NCBI GenBank assembly: GCA_947588845.1
Contig: CANQAR010000014.1
Location: 1-48,399 of the forward strand
From: an uncultured Lachnospiraceae bacterium
GTDB lineage: Bacteria; Bacillota; Clostridia; Lachnospirales; Lachnospiraceae
Length of the DNA stretch: 48,399 nucleotides
Direction: 5' to 3'
Within the stretch, counting starts at the first letter, position 1; every line of letters starts with the position of its first letter. The translations under genes were made by a program, and so were the position numbers. Below, in pieces: positions 1 to 8,281 of this stretch. Under the pieces are notes generated by a model. The model ran no database searches. It saw only the letters and a list, made by a program, of their open reading frames with translations, and was not told where the DNA came from.

Positions 1-2
1 AG

Positions 3-53
3 GAACAGCAGGAGGATAAGCCAGAGGTCCATGAGGATTCACTGGCTTCTTAA
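3..53 (+). CDS. C-terminal tail of a protein, possibly a transposase (partial)
   Basis: The third frame is open from the window edge to a TAA at 51-53 and encodes an acidic tail, EQQEDKPEVHEDSLAS. It stops 7 bases before the terminal repeat at 61-77, which is where a transposase gene would end in an insertion element. The link to a transposase is inference from position only; 16 residues are too few to recognise a family. Confidence 0.3.
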   Translation, partial: EQQEDKPEVHEDSLAS

Positions 54-60
54 TTATGCA

Positions 61-77
61 AACTTTTAACTCTCAAG
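61..77 (+). repeat. Terminal inverted-repeat copy of an insertion element
   Basis: AACTTTTAACTCTCAAG. It matches 12272-12288 on the plus strand at 16 of 17 bases and 11732-11748 on the minus strand at 16 of 17. Three near-identical 17-mers in 48 kb are very unlikely by chance. Confidence 0.6.
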
Positions 78-147
78 ATATGTAAAAACTGCAACATTAT
101 ATGAAGAAGGTTATACGATTAAGTTTGCAGGCACAGGGGAAGGAACC

Positions 148-2742
148 ATGAGCTATGAGTGTGAAATCGTCGATAAGGATGATAACATACAGAGCCGCAA
201 TGTGAAGGATATTCCGGTACACAGTGGTTCTATGTATACTACATTTGATAATTTCGAAGAGGGTATTCTGCAGGGTGATCTGGATGGCGACGGAGAGCCG
301 GATTTTAATGGAACGTATGTTAAACCATTGTCATTAAATCTAAATATGGAAGAAAAAGTTTTAGGATTTGCTGATATGTTGGAATTAAATGCGTCTGTTG
401 AGCCTGCCGGGGCTTCTCAAACCGTTTACTGGTATAGTTCAGATACAAAAACAGCGTACGTAGATAAAGATGGAATTGTTACGGCAGTTGGAACTGGAAG
501 TGCTGAAATTACAGCAGTTTCTTCCGAGGATCCGGGGGTATCGGCAGTTTGCAGAATAACTGTATCAGAAGAAGCAATTTCTGTCAGTGAAGCAAAAATT
601 TTAATGAATCAGGAGTCTTATGAGTATACTGGAAATCCGATTAATCCTGATTTTGAAGTGAGTTATCAGGGGATAGAACTGATGGAAGGGATGGATTATA
701 CAGTGTTGTTTGAGAATAATATTTTCCCGGGAACGGCAACAGCTAAATTATCTGGCTGCGGCCTGTTTAAAGGCACTGCTTCATTGGCATTTGAAATAAC
801 AGCAGCGCCTGATATTACGGTGGAAAAGAAAGTAGAACAGCTTATGGAAAAATGTATAGCATCTGGTGCGGATTCGGAAGATTCCATTGCGTTATGGTTT
901 CATGACTGGCTGATTACTCATGCCGATTATGATTATACATTAACAGAATACGATGCGGATGGTGTATTATTGAAGGGCAAAGGAGTCTGCCAGAGCTATA
1001 CGCTTGCGTATAAAGCTTTGCTGGATCAGGCGGGAATAGAAAATATGGTTATTTCTGCACCGGAGATGGATCACGCGTGGAATATCGCAAAAATTAATGG
1101 TTCCTGGACGCATATAGACTGTACCTGGGATGACCCGAATTACGGCGGCAGGGAAAACAGGAGTTATTTCGGTCTGAGTGACTCTGATATGGGAAAAGAT
1201 CATACATGGAACAGAGCCGATTATCCCCGGTGTTCTGCGATTGTTCACAGCCCGTCATACTATGAACTGCCGGAGCCTGATCCGCTTGGCGATCCGGTCG
1301 AGGGAATAGATTTTGTGCTGGCCGATACTTCAGGAAAAACTCTTACGAGAGAGAATTTCAAAACGGGAAATACGCTTCTGATTTTTGGGCGGTCAATCGA
1401 GGATGAAACTCTGGAATTTATAAATGAACTGGTTTTGTTTAAGGATGTGATAAAAAAGAATAATTTGAATGTACTGCTTGTTTTTGAAGACGAAGAACAG
1501 GCGGCGCAGAGTGCAGGACAGGTGCCGTTTACCTGTACTTATTCGGTGGATACGGGATATGCAAAATGGGATTTTCTTGATCGTGTCGGCGTGAATGATT
1601 ATTATGAGTATCCTCTGGTAGTTCTTCAGAATCCGCAGGGATACGCGTTCTATTATTCTACAGGATATGTTTATGAACCTAAATATGTGCTGGCGGCGGC
1701 GGTTCAGAAACTGCCTGTTACAGAGGAATTAAATGCCGTTCCGCTGGAACAGTATAAGAACAGCAAAGAGCTTAAAGATATTTTGGAAACCGCGCTGGAG
1801 GAACGCCGGGAGAATCTGAAGATTTGTAATCCTGATGCTGCAGAGTTAAGTCAGGGAGATTTTGACATAATTTCAGAAATCGTTGAGCAGTACTGCAGGC
1901 AGAATAATATTACCTGTGGATATCACTGTAATTATTATGGAAATGTAGCGATATTTACATTTGAATACCAGAATGAAGAAATTACAGAACATACGCATGT
2001 CTGGTCGACAATACCGGCGGTCGAAGCAACGTGTATGAATTCCGGATTAACGGAAGGGAGTTTCTGTTCTGTTTGTGGGCTGATTTCTGTTCCGCAGCAG
2101 ATAATACCTGCGGCAGAACACAAATGGAGTGAGTGGGAAACGATATCCGAAGCAACAATAGAGAAACCGGAGCGGCAGAGAAGAACCTGCCGGGTATGCG
2201 GGAAGTATGAAGAAAGGGAGTATGGAAACTGTCTGACGGCAACGGCGAATCTGAGTACAAGTTCCATCCTGCTAAAGGCAGGACAGTCTGCAGACAACTT
2301 TTTTGTCAGCGGGATGGCGAGAGGGGATTATGTGAAATCCTGGAAATCGAGCAATCCGAAGATAGTGAAGGTGTCCGGAAAACAGGACGGAACCTGCAGA
2401 CTGACTGCGCAGAAAAAAGCCGGGAAGGCGAAGATTACAATCAAACTGTACAGTGGGTTGAAGGAGACTTTGAATGTAACGGTGCAGAAAGAGGTCGTCA
2501 GGACAAAGTCGATCAAGGGAATTGCCAAAAATGTAACGATGAAAAAAGGCAAAACGTTGACTTTGCACCCTGTGATCAGCCCGGCCGCAAGCCAGGACAA
2601 AGTGACATTTAAGAGCTCGAACAAGAAAGTGGCGGTCGTGAACGCAAAAGGCGTAGTCAGAGCCAAAAAAGCGGGGACAGCCAAAATTACGGTGAAATCC
2701 GGGAAAAAGAAGGTGGTCTGCAAAATCAAAGTAAAAAAATAA
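148..2742 (+). CDS. Surface protein with Ig-like and transglutaminase-like domains, 5'-truncated
   Basis: An 864-residue reading frame for an extracellular protein. In order: a Big_2-type Ig-like domain (about 55-140), a second beta-rich domain (145-220), a transglutaminase-like domain (about 230-350) with Cys in GKGVCQSY, His in DHAWN and Asp in DCTWDDP as the likely triad, a thioredoxin-fold-like stretch (about 385-530), a region with paired Cys-x-x-Cys motifs (about 620-700) and two C-terminal Big_2 domains ending in a Lys-rich tail. There is no signal peptide. The frame is open upstream to position 70 and reads as protein (YVKTATLYEEGYTIKFAG), so the true N-terminus lay further left and was probably lost when the element ending at 77 inserted. 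ATG 148 has a purine-rich GGGGAAGGA upstream, so translation is possible, but secretion is not expected. Likely a decaying gene. Confidence 0.75.
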   Translation: MSYECEIVDKDDNIQSRNVKDIPVHSGSMYTTFDNFEEGILQGDLDGDGEPDFNGTYVKPLSLNLNMEEKVLGFADMLELNASVEPAGASQTVYWYSSDTKTAYVDKDGIVTAVGTGSAEITAVSSEDPGVSAVCRITVSEEAISVSEAKILMNQESYEYTGNPINPDFEVSYQGIELMEGMDYTVLFENNIFPGTATAKLSGCGLFKGTASLAFEITAAPDITVEKKVEQLMEKCIASGADSEDSIALWFHDWLITHADYDYTLTEYDADGVLLKGKGVCQSYTLAYKALLDQAGIENMVISAPEMDHAWNIAKINGSWTHIDCTWDDPNYGGRENRSYFGLSDSDMGKDHTWNRADYPRCSAIVHSPSYYELPEPDPLGDPVEGIDFVLADTSGKTLTRENFKTGNTLLIFGRSIEDETLEFINELVLFKDVIKKNNLNVLLVFEDEEQAAQSAGQVPFTCTYSVDTGYAKWDFLDRVGVNDYYEYPLVVLQNPQGYAFYYSTGYVYEPKYVLAAAVQKLPVTEELNAVPLEQYKNSKELKDILETALEERRENLKICNPDAAELSQGDFDIISEIVEQYCRQNNITCGYHCNYYGNVAIFTFEYQNEEITEHTHVWSTIPAVEATCMNSGLTEGSFCSVCGLISVPQQIIPAAEHKWSEWETISEATIEKPERQRRTCRVCGKYEEREYGNCLTATANLSTSSILLKAGQSADNFFVSGMARGDYVKSWKSSNPKIVKVSGKQDGTCRLTAQKKAGKAKITIKLYSGLKETLNVTVQKEVVRTKSIKGIAKNVTMKKGKTLTLHPVISPAASQDKVTFKSSNKKVAVVNAKGVVRAKKAGTAKITVKSGKKKVVCKIKVKK

Positions 2743-2806
2743 CACTTGGGAGGAAAATGAACAACGAAAGACCTGAAATAAGCAGGATAAGAATCTGCAA
2801 GAGCAG

Positions 2807-2840
2807 GAAGGCCGGGAGTCAGAACAGACTTCCGGCCTTC
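2807..2840 (+). terminator. Terminator-like hairpin after the surface protein
   Basis: Arms GAAGGCCGG (2807-2815) and CCGGCCTTC (2832-2840), with a further AGTC/GACT pairing inside. The tail is only weakly T-rich. Confidence 0.5.
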
Positions 2841-2843
2841 TTA

Positions 2844-2966
2844 TGTCACAGGAAATTTCGTCCTGTGACACAAGAAGCCTCCGGCGGGTGCGCACGAGCG
2901 CGTGCATGGAAAATGCTGCTTTCGCAGCCGCGCTCGGCGCAGGAATGTGCCAAAGGCACATTCCTT
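2844..2966. repeat. Multi-hairpin repeat element, copy A
   Basis: Three successive structures. First, a perfect 10-bp hairpin TGTCACAGGA/TCCTGTGACA (2844-2870). Second, a long stem-loop at 2889-2941: outer stem TGCGC/GCGCA, middle stem GAGCGCG (2896-2902)/CGCGCTC (2929-2935), apical GCTGC-TTTC-GCAGC (2915-2928). Third, an 11-bp hairpin AGGAATGTGCC-AAA-GGCACATTCCT (2941-2965). Copy B at 38891-39138 has the same plan with different stem sequences. The 78-codon open frame across this region follows the palindromes and is not believed to be a gene. Confidence 0.75.
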
Positions 2967-2979
2967 ATTCCACTGTCCG

Positions 2980-3017
2980 GTATTCTGTGCTAAGATAAAT
3001 ACAAATTTTCAGAATAC
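2980..3017 (+). promoter_or_regulatory. Operator-like inverted repeat in the regulator promoter region
   Basis: GTATTCTG (2980-2987) and CAGAATAC (3010-3017) form an 8-bp inverted repeat flanking a possible -10 box TAAGAT (2991-2996). It lies just before the HTH-like gene at 3035, so autoregulation is possible. No good -35 box is visible. Confidence 0.35.
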
Positions 3018-3034
3018 ACCTGTGGGGAGAAGAG

Positions 3035-4204
3035 ATGAAAGCTGTATACACGAGAATATCAAAAAATAATCTTGCGCAGATCGTCAGGCGGCAGATGACG
3101 CCGGAGGAGATGATTGAGTTCCTGAAGGAAGGGGCGCTGTTCAGGAAATTTTCAGATGTGCTGCTGCAGGTTTGTCCGGATGAAAATCCTGCCGCCCGTC
3201 TTGGGAGGAATCTGACACAGATTACAGGGCAGGATTATGCAAATGTATCCAGGCGGGTGCGCAACTGGATGGCGGGGAAAAGCCTGCCGCAGAACAGGGA
3301 AGCGCTGTTTCAGATCTGTTTTGCGCTGCAGCTGGATGAAATGTCGGCGGATTATCTGATTGCGGCGGTCGATGAGACGGGGATTCATTACCGCAATCCG
3401 GATGAGCTGGTATATGCGTTTGCGTTTCGGACCGGGAAAAGCTACCAGGAGGCGCAGGTTCTGAAAGAGAAAATGCTGGAGATCTACAATGCGCAGAATG
3501 CGGAGGGTTCGAAACGGCCGGACGACTGTTCTCTGAAATATACCAGGCAGATCAGAGACGCGTTTTCTCAGGTCAGCACGGAGGAGGAACTGGAGCGTTT
3601 TTTCCTTGCGTACAGTCAGGACTTTGGAATGATTCACAGGACCGCGTATGAAAAATTTATTGAATTTCTGGGTAATCTTCAGGATCCTCCGGATGTGGTG
3701 GCGGAAAGCCTGGAAAAAGACAGGAAAAATGAGACGTATTCGGTTGAGAGAATTGTGAGGGAATACATCCGCATGCATGTGCCGAATACCAAAAAAACCA
3801 GGGACTTTTCGTATATCCAGAAAGTGATCAAAAAGAACTGGCCGTCGGAAAGCGAGCTGGCAAAGATGAAAGGCCGGAAAAAAGATGTCAGCCGGAAAGC
3901 GATGATCATTCTTTTTCTGGTCACGGAGGATTTTGAGCTTGATGAAGGGGATTTGACAGGGGAAGAGGAACAGAAGTTTGCCCTGTATTATGAGGATCTG
4001 ATGGATAGCGCGGATGAGAGGCTGGAAGCGCGTCTGAAGCAGCTGGATCTTTTCCTGGGAGAATATGGGATGAACTGGCTGGATCCGGGAAACCCCTTTG
4101 ACTGTCTGGTTCTCTATGCGCTGAGAGCGCAGTATGGGGAGGAAGTGATCAGCGAAAAATTCAGCGCCGCTCTGAAAGCGCTGTTTGAAGACCCAAATGA
4201 ATGA
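3035..4204 (+). CDS. XRE-like regulatory protein of the kinase-STAND island
   Basis: A 389-residue soluble protein. Residues about 52-105 have the look of a divergent XRE-type helix-turn-helix (RLGRNLTQITG, then VSRRVRNWMAGKSLP, then a short helix). The remaining 280 residues are mostly helical and charged, with no motif I recognise; they may be a ligand- or partner-binding domain. ATG 3035 follows a GGGGAGAAGAG ribosome-binding site. It lies about 100 bp upstream of the kinase-STAND gene, which has its own promoter (4244-4272). That suggests this protein senses something and controls the operon next door. An HTH role is inferred from pattern, not from a confirmed family match. Confidence 0.6.
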   Translation: MKAVYTRISKNNLAQIVRRQMTPEEMIEFLKEGALFRKFSDVLLQVCPDENPAARLGRNLTQITGQDYANVSRRVRNWMAGKSLPQNREALFQICFALQLDEMSADYLIAAVDETGIHYRNPDELVYAFAFRTGKSYQEAQVLKEKMLEIYNAQNAEGSKRPDDCSLKYTRQIRDAFSQVSTEEELERFFLAYSQDFGMIHRTAYEKFIEFLGNLQDPPDVVAESLEKDRKNETYSVERIVREYIRMHVPNTKKTRDFSYIQKVIKKNWPSESELAKMKGRKKDVSRKAMIILFLVTEDFELDEGDLTGEEEQKFALYYEDLMDSADERLEARLKQLDLFLGEYGMNWLDPGNPFDCLVLYALRAQYGEEVISEKFSAALKALFEDPNE

Positions 4205-4243
4205 GAAGGGTAACAATCCCGAAAAACGTGGGACTTTCCGCTG

Positions 4244-4272
4244 TTGTCATGAAAAAGGTCTTTTGTTAAAAT
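4244..4272 (+). promoter_or_regulatory. Sigma-A-type promoter of the kinase-STAND operon
   Basis: TTGTCA (4244-4249), 17-bp spacer, TAAAAT (4267-4272). The coding start follows at 4306 with a GGGGGGATCGGGG ribosome-binding site. Confidence 0.6.
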
Positions 4273-4305
4273 AGAATCAGACCAGTTTGTAAGGGGGGAT
4301 CGGGG

Positions 4306-7296
4306 ATGTCCGACCGGCGTCAGTTAAGGAGAGAGGGCGAATCTGTCCTGTTGGGAGGGATCTCCTACCGTATTGATTTTGTCGAGGGAATGGGAGGGAG
4401 TTCCATTGTATACCGGGCGAGTTATGAGGATGCGCTGAATCATGACCGGCGGCACGAGGTATTGATCAAGGAACTGTTTCCGTGGCACCCGGGAGGGACC
4501 GTATACCGGGACGGGGACGGCTGGATCCGCTGTACCCCGGAGGGGCGCGGGCTGATGGAGCATGGCAGGCTGAGTTTCCGGCAGGGAAATCAGATCAACC
4601 TGGAATTATTAGCGCGGATGCCGTCGCAGATTTCCGGAAACGTCAATTCGTTTGAGGCGTACGGGACTTATTATTCGGTGCTTTCCGTACACGGCGGGGA
4701 AAATCTGGAGACGGCTCTGGAAGAGGGAACCGGCCCGCGAAAGCTGCGTGATATGGCGCTTGTTCTGGAGAAAGTTCTGGATGCGCTTGCGTGTTTCCAC
4801 AGAAACGGGTTTCTGCATCTGGATATCAGTCCGGATAATATTCTGCTTCTTCCGGAACAGGCTCTGCTGATCGATTACAGCAGCGTGTGGGATATACAGG
4901 AGGGAAATTTTGAAGAGTTTACGTTCAGTGAGAAGGAAGGCTATTCAGCTCCGGAGATTTCGCTTGGAAGTATCGGGGAGATTGGTTTTTCGACGGATCT
5001 CTATGCGGTATGCGCGATATTTTTCCGAATGCTGGCCGGACGTTCTCTGACTGGAGATGATGTAGCGGGAAACAGGCTGGGCCGCTGTCTGATGCATGGA
5101 CTTCCGGTGTTCGAGGGAGAGCCGGAATCTGCTGTAGGCAAAACCATACAGATTCTTTTGAAAGGGCTGCATATTCTTCCGCGCAAGCGGTATCAGAGTA
5201 CGGATGAGCTTAAGGCAGAGCTGGAGGAACTGCTTGACCGCATCGACCGGATGGGAGTCTCGCACGCCGCGCTCTGGGAAGCCGGGAGGGCGGATTTTAA
5301 AAGACAGAAAGGGCCTGCCGCCAGGTTTCTTCCCCGGAAAATTCTGCTGGGGATGGAGGATTCTGCGGGTGCGGACATGGAGGCGGCATTGGAAGCTGTC
5401 TCCGAATCGCAGGATACTCTTTCGGAAGCGGAACTTCTGGACAGGCTGGGAGAAGGGGCGCTTTTTCTGCTGGAGGGAGCCGGAGGGATAGGCAAGACAT
5501 GGCTGCTCCATCGTCTTTGGGAGTCCGGAACGAAAGGCTATACTCTCCGGACAGCTGCGGTACTTTATATTTCCCTGAAGGAATATCAGGGGGCGGGCGA
5601 AGAACCGGCATATATCAGAAAATCGGTTCTTGGAAAGCTGGGCGCCCGGAGAGGGAGGAATGAAATCAGACAGATGCTGCGCGAGCTGGAACAGCTTTTC
5701 GCTTCTCAGGCGGACGGACGTGCAAAGGTCATTCTTCTTCTGGACGGGCTGAATGAGGCAGGCGACCGGCGGAGGCTGCTGCTGAAGGAGATCGAGGATC
5801 TGGGAGCGATGCCGGGCGTGTCGATTCTTGTCACGGACCGGACAGCCGAGGTGAAAAAATATGCTCTGAAAAAATTTCGGACCGCGAAACTCCTGCCCCT
5901 TGCAGAGGAGCTTGTCCGGGAGGAACTGGAATGTGCGGGATTTGAGTTTCCGGAGAATGTGCGGCTGCGGGAACTGCTCACAAATCCCATGATGCTTTTT
6001 CTTTACCGGGATGTTCTTCTGATGCAGAGGGAAAGCCATGACGACAGCGGCGCGGAAGAACGGATTACTACCGAGGTCAGTCTGACCGGACTTTATCTTG
6101 ACCGACTGTGCCAGGTTCAGCTGCGGCTGTATTCCGGCGACGAGGCACAGCAGCTTCGCTGCCGTTATATTCTGGAACATCTTCTGCCGGATATCGCGGC
6201 TGAGATGTCGAAGAGGAACCGAACCATGCTGGAACCTGAACGGCTGTATGCCGTGACAGAGAAAAGCTACCGGAATCTCAGAAAGAAAGCATTTGGAAAG
6301 ACATTTCCGGATTATATCGGAAAATCAAGGCTGATGCTCCGGGATATCTCGGATGCGAACGAATGGTTTGATTTCGCGGTTACGGAACAGCTGGAGAGCA
6401 GGCTCGGTCTGCTGGTGAAAAGCGGAAACGGCAGTTATGGGCTGCTGCACGATAATTTTCTGGAGTATCTGACCGCCGTGGCGGAAAAAAATCAGCATAT
6501 TTATAGCGGCAGGCGCAGAAGAGTCTGGACTGTGCGGGGAACAGCCGCGGCAGCGGCAGCAGTATTTGCGGCAGCCGGAAGTGCGGCGGTATATTCTCAT
6601 GTCAGGGACAGGACGGTTTTCCGCGTAAAGGATGAGAGACTGATTGGAGAGGCAGTCAGCTGTCTGAAAAACAATCTGGAAGTTTTAAGCAGTATAATCG
6701 TCGCGCAGAAAACGATGGTCGATATGGTATATCAGGCGGATATGCTGGAACACAGCGAGAACGGGCTTCGCTCTTATTCTCTTACGCGTTCCCAGTTTGA
6801 GAATACGAACGCGGCGGATGACAGAGAGGCTTTGAGCCAGAATGTGAGGGACGCGCTGCTCCGCGCAAATCCGGATTATCCGATGGAGTATGCGGATTAT
6901 CTGTACAATGAACCGGTGAACATCGAGGTTATTACGAGTAAAGTATATCTCTGGTTTGACCAGGTGCTGTATGATATGCAGGATACGCTGGCCAGCCAGG
7001 AAGAAAAGAAAAAGATCATGGATGTGTATGACCAGTATCTGGAAGCTTATGCGGAATATATTTTTTATATAACGGATTATACGCTTTTGTGCATATCGCC
7101 GGAAGCGGCGGAAATGATACTGGACGGACATTCCTACCACTGGGCGGTTGACGTCTATTATATGAAGACCAGTATGAGCGGGCAGGAACCGCAGCACGTC
7201 CGGGATCTGATCAGGGATGCGGGGGTCCGCCTGCGGGAAGCGGAAAATACGATGAACGAGTATGGCTATGCGATCAGCTGGGGGGAAATTCTATGA
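4306..7296 (+). CDS. Protein kinase-STAND ATPase-transmembrane sensor fusion
   Basis: A 996-residue multidomain protein. Residues about 18-310 form a Ser/Thr kinase-like domain: glycine-rich loop GMGGSS (29-34), lysine in VLIKEL (K55), catalytic-loop HLDISPDN (H171-L-D173) and metal-binding DYS at 190 where DFG is usual. Residues about 385-700 form a NACHT/STAND-type NTPase: Walker A GAGGIGKT (391-398) and Walker B LLLDGLNE (D480). A hydrophobic Ala-rich segment (about 745-766) crosses the membrane once, and the last 230 residues, helical, would lie outside the cell. The arrangement suggests an external signal relayed to a switch ATPase and a kinase inside. It overlaps the next gene by 4 bp (ATGA), so the two products are probably co-translated and act together. 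Substrate unknown; the DYS motif leaves kinase activity to be tested. Confidence 0.8.
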   Translation: MSDRRQLRREGESVLLGGISYRIDFVEGMGGSSIVYRASYEDALNHDRRHEVLIKELFPWHPGGTVYRDGDGWIRCTPEGRGLMEHGRLSFRQGNQINLELLARMPSQISGNVNSFEAYGTYYSVLSVHGGENLETALEEGTGPRKLRDMALVLEKVLDALACFHRNGFLHLDISPDNILLLPEQALLIDYSSVWDIQEGNFEEFTFSEKEGYSAPEISLGSIGEIGFSTDLYAVCAIFFRMLAGRSLTGDDVAGNRLGRCLMHGLPVFEGEPESAVGKTIQILLKGLHILPRKRYQSTDELKAELEELLDRIDRMGVSHAALWEAGRADFKRQKGPAARFLPRKILLGMEDSAGADMEAALEAVSESQDTLSEAELLDRLGEGALFLLEGAGGIGKTWLLHRLWESGTKGYTLRTAAVLYISLKEYQGAGEEPAYIRKSVLGKLGARRGRNEIRQMLRELEQLFASQADGRAKVILLLDGLNEAGDRRRLLLKEIEDLGAMPGVSILVTDRTAEVKKYALKKFRTAKLLPLAEELVREELECAGFEFPENVRLRELLTNPMMLFLYRDVLLMQRESHDDSGAEERITTEVSLTGLYLDRLCQVQLRLYSGDEAQQLRCRYILEHLLPDIAAEMSKRNRTMLEPERLYAVTEKSYRNLRKKAFGKTFPDYIGKSRLMLRDISDANEWFDFAVTEQLESRLGLLVKSGNGSYGLLHDNFLEYLTAVAEKNQHIYSGRRRRVWTVRGTAAAAAAVFAAAGSAAVYSHVRDRTVFRVKDERLIGEAVSCLKNNLEVLSSIIVAQKTMVDMVYQADMLEHSENGLRSYSLTRSQFENTNAADDREALSQNVRDALLRANPDYPMEYADYLYNEPVNIEVITSKVYLWFDQVLYDMQDTLASQEEKKKIMDVYDQYLEAYAEYIFYITDYTLLCISPEAAEMILDGHSYHWAVDVYYMKTSMSGQEPQHVRDLIRDAGVRLREAENTMNEYGYAISWGEIL

Positions 7297-8198
7297 GAAA
7301 GGCGGCCGTCATTTTTTTCGGCGTTGTTCTGGCAGCCGCGTGCATGGCTGTCGGTCTGAAAATAAAGGGGGAAGAGCGGTACAGGAGCATGGTGGATATT
7401 TACGCGGACATCATTCTTCCGATTGCGGAGGATGCCGAGCGGTATTACGATGCGCTTGACCTGACTGAGGCATATGTGACAGGACAGACGGACGTCGGGA
7501 GTATGCTGAAAGGCCTGGAAAAGGGAGAAGAAGAACTGCGCGGGATTCGGAACAGTCTTGCGGATTCAGAAGAAGAGGCGGTCAGGTGTCTGGCGAAAGC
7601 TGGTTTTGACAAAAAAGGTGCGCAGAAGATGGCGGAACGCCGCGCGGTGGGTCTGGAAGAATATATCTGGAGCCTGGAGTCTCTGCAGGACTATTTTCAG
7701 AATTTAGAGGAAAAGGATTTTACCAATTCCGATAAAATGTGCTGGAGCCGGACAGTGGATACGATCAAAGGGACTTCGCGCGGGCTGCGCTATTACGGGG
7801 ATATCAATTACTGGTTTGCCGGAGAAAGTGAAGAACGGATGGAGTATGTTCTGGAAAAGATCGTCCGCAGGCTTCCTCCTCCCGCCGCGGAACCATTCGG
7901 GTGGGAGAAGGATCCTGTCATGGTTGACCAGAAGCTGGGAATATGCAGGGAATACAGGGAGTGTTATTATGAAATTGAATATCCTGTATCTGCACACGAG
8001 GATCTGGAAAAGGTACGCAGCGGGTATGAGCGCGCGGCTGCCCTGAAAGAAAAGCCCGTATATCCGGGAACCAGCTGGATGAACAGTCTGACGGAGGTCA
8101 GGAATCTGGCGGAAACGATGGCGTATTGGGAGGACGCGCTCAAGAGAAGAGAGACGTACGGGGATCTGTATTATGATGAGATGCTGGAAAATCAGTAA
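7293..8198 (+). CDS. Membrane-anchored extracytoplasmic helical protein
   Basis: A 301-residue protein with an N-terminal signal anchor (about residues 5-24, VIFFGVVLAAACMAVG) and no lipobox, followed by about 275 residues of charged, mainly helical sequence predicted outside the membrane. No known domain is recognised. The start ATG overlaps the TGA of the kinase-STAND gene (ATGA, 7293-7296), with GGGGGG just upstream, indicating coupled translation. Its topology resembles the C-terminal outer part of the upstream protein, so the two may form a receptor pair. The next gene, a histidine kinase, starts 84 bp downstream in the same orientation. Confidence 0.7.
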   Translation: MRKAAVIFFGVVLAAACMAVGLKIKGEERYRSMVDIYADIILPIAEDAERYYDALDLTEAYVTGQTDVGSMLKGLEKGEEELRGIRNSLADSEEEAVRCLAKAGFDKKGAQKMAERRAVGLEEYIWSLESLQDYFQNLEEKDFTNSDKMCWSRTVDTIKGTSRGLRYYGDINYWFAGESEERMEYVLEKIVRRLPPPAAEPFGWEKDPVMVDQKLGICREYRECYYEIEYPVSAHEDLEKVRSGYERAAALKEKPVYPGTSWMNSLTEVRNLAETMAYWEDALKRRETYGDLYYDEMLENQ

Positions 8199-8281
8199 GA
8201 GAGGTTGTCTGCTGCATTTTCCTGTAGGGAAAGTGCCGGACAAGAAGAAGGTGCGGCAGGGAAAGGAACGGCGAGAGAAGC

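Larger units (their letters stand above)
1..77 (+). mobile_element. Right end of an insertion element (partial)
   Basis: The segment holds what looks like the tail of an insertion element cut by the window edge: a short open frame ending at 53, then a terminal repeat at 61-77 (AACTTTTAACTCTCAAG). The same 17-mer with one or two changes bounds a 557-bp element at 11732-12288, once in each orientation. The surface-protein reading frame directly to the right (from about 78) has lost its start and signal peptide, as expected if the element inserted into it. The family cannot be named from 77 bases. Confidence 0.55.

Noticed and set aside
2757-2993. A 78-codon plus-strand frame after the surface protein
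   Set aside because: It is made by the palindromes of repeat copy A; its residues follow the hairpin arms and no function is suggested.
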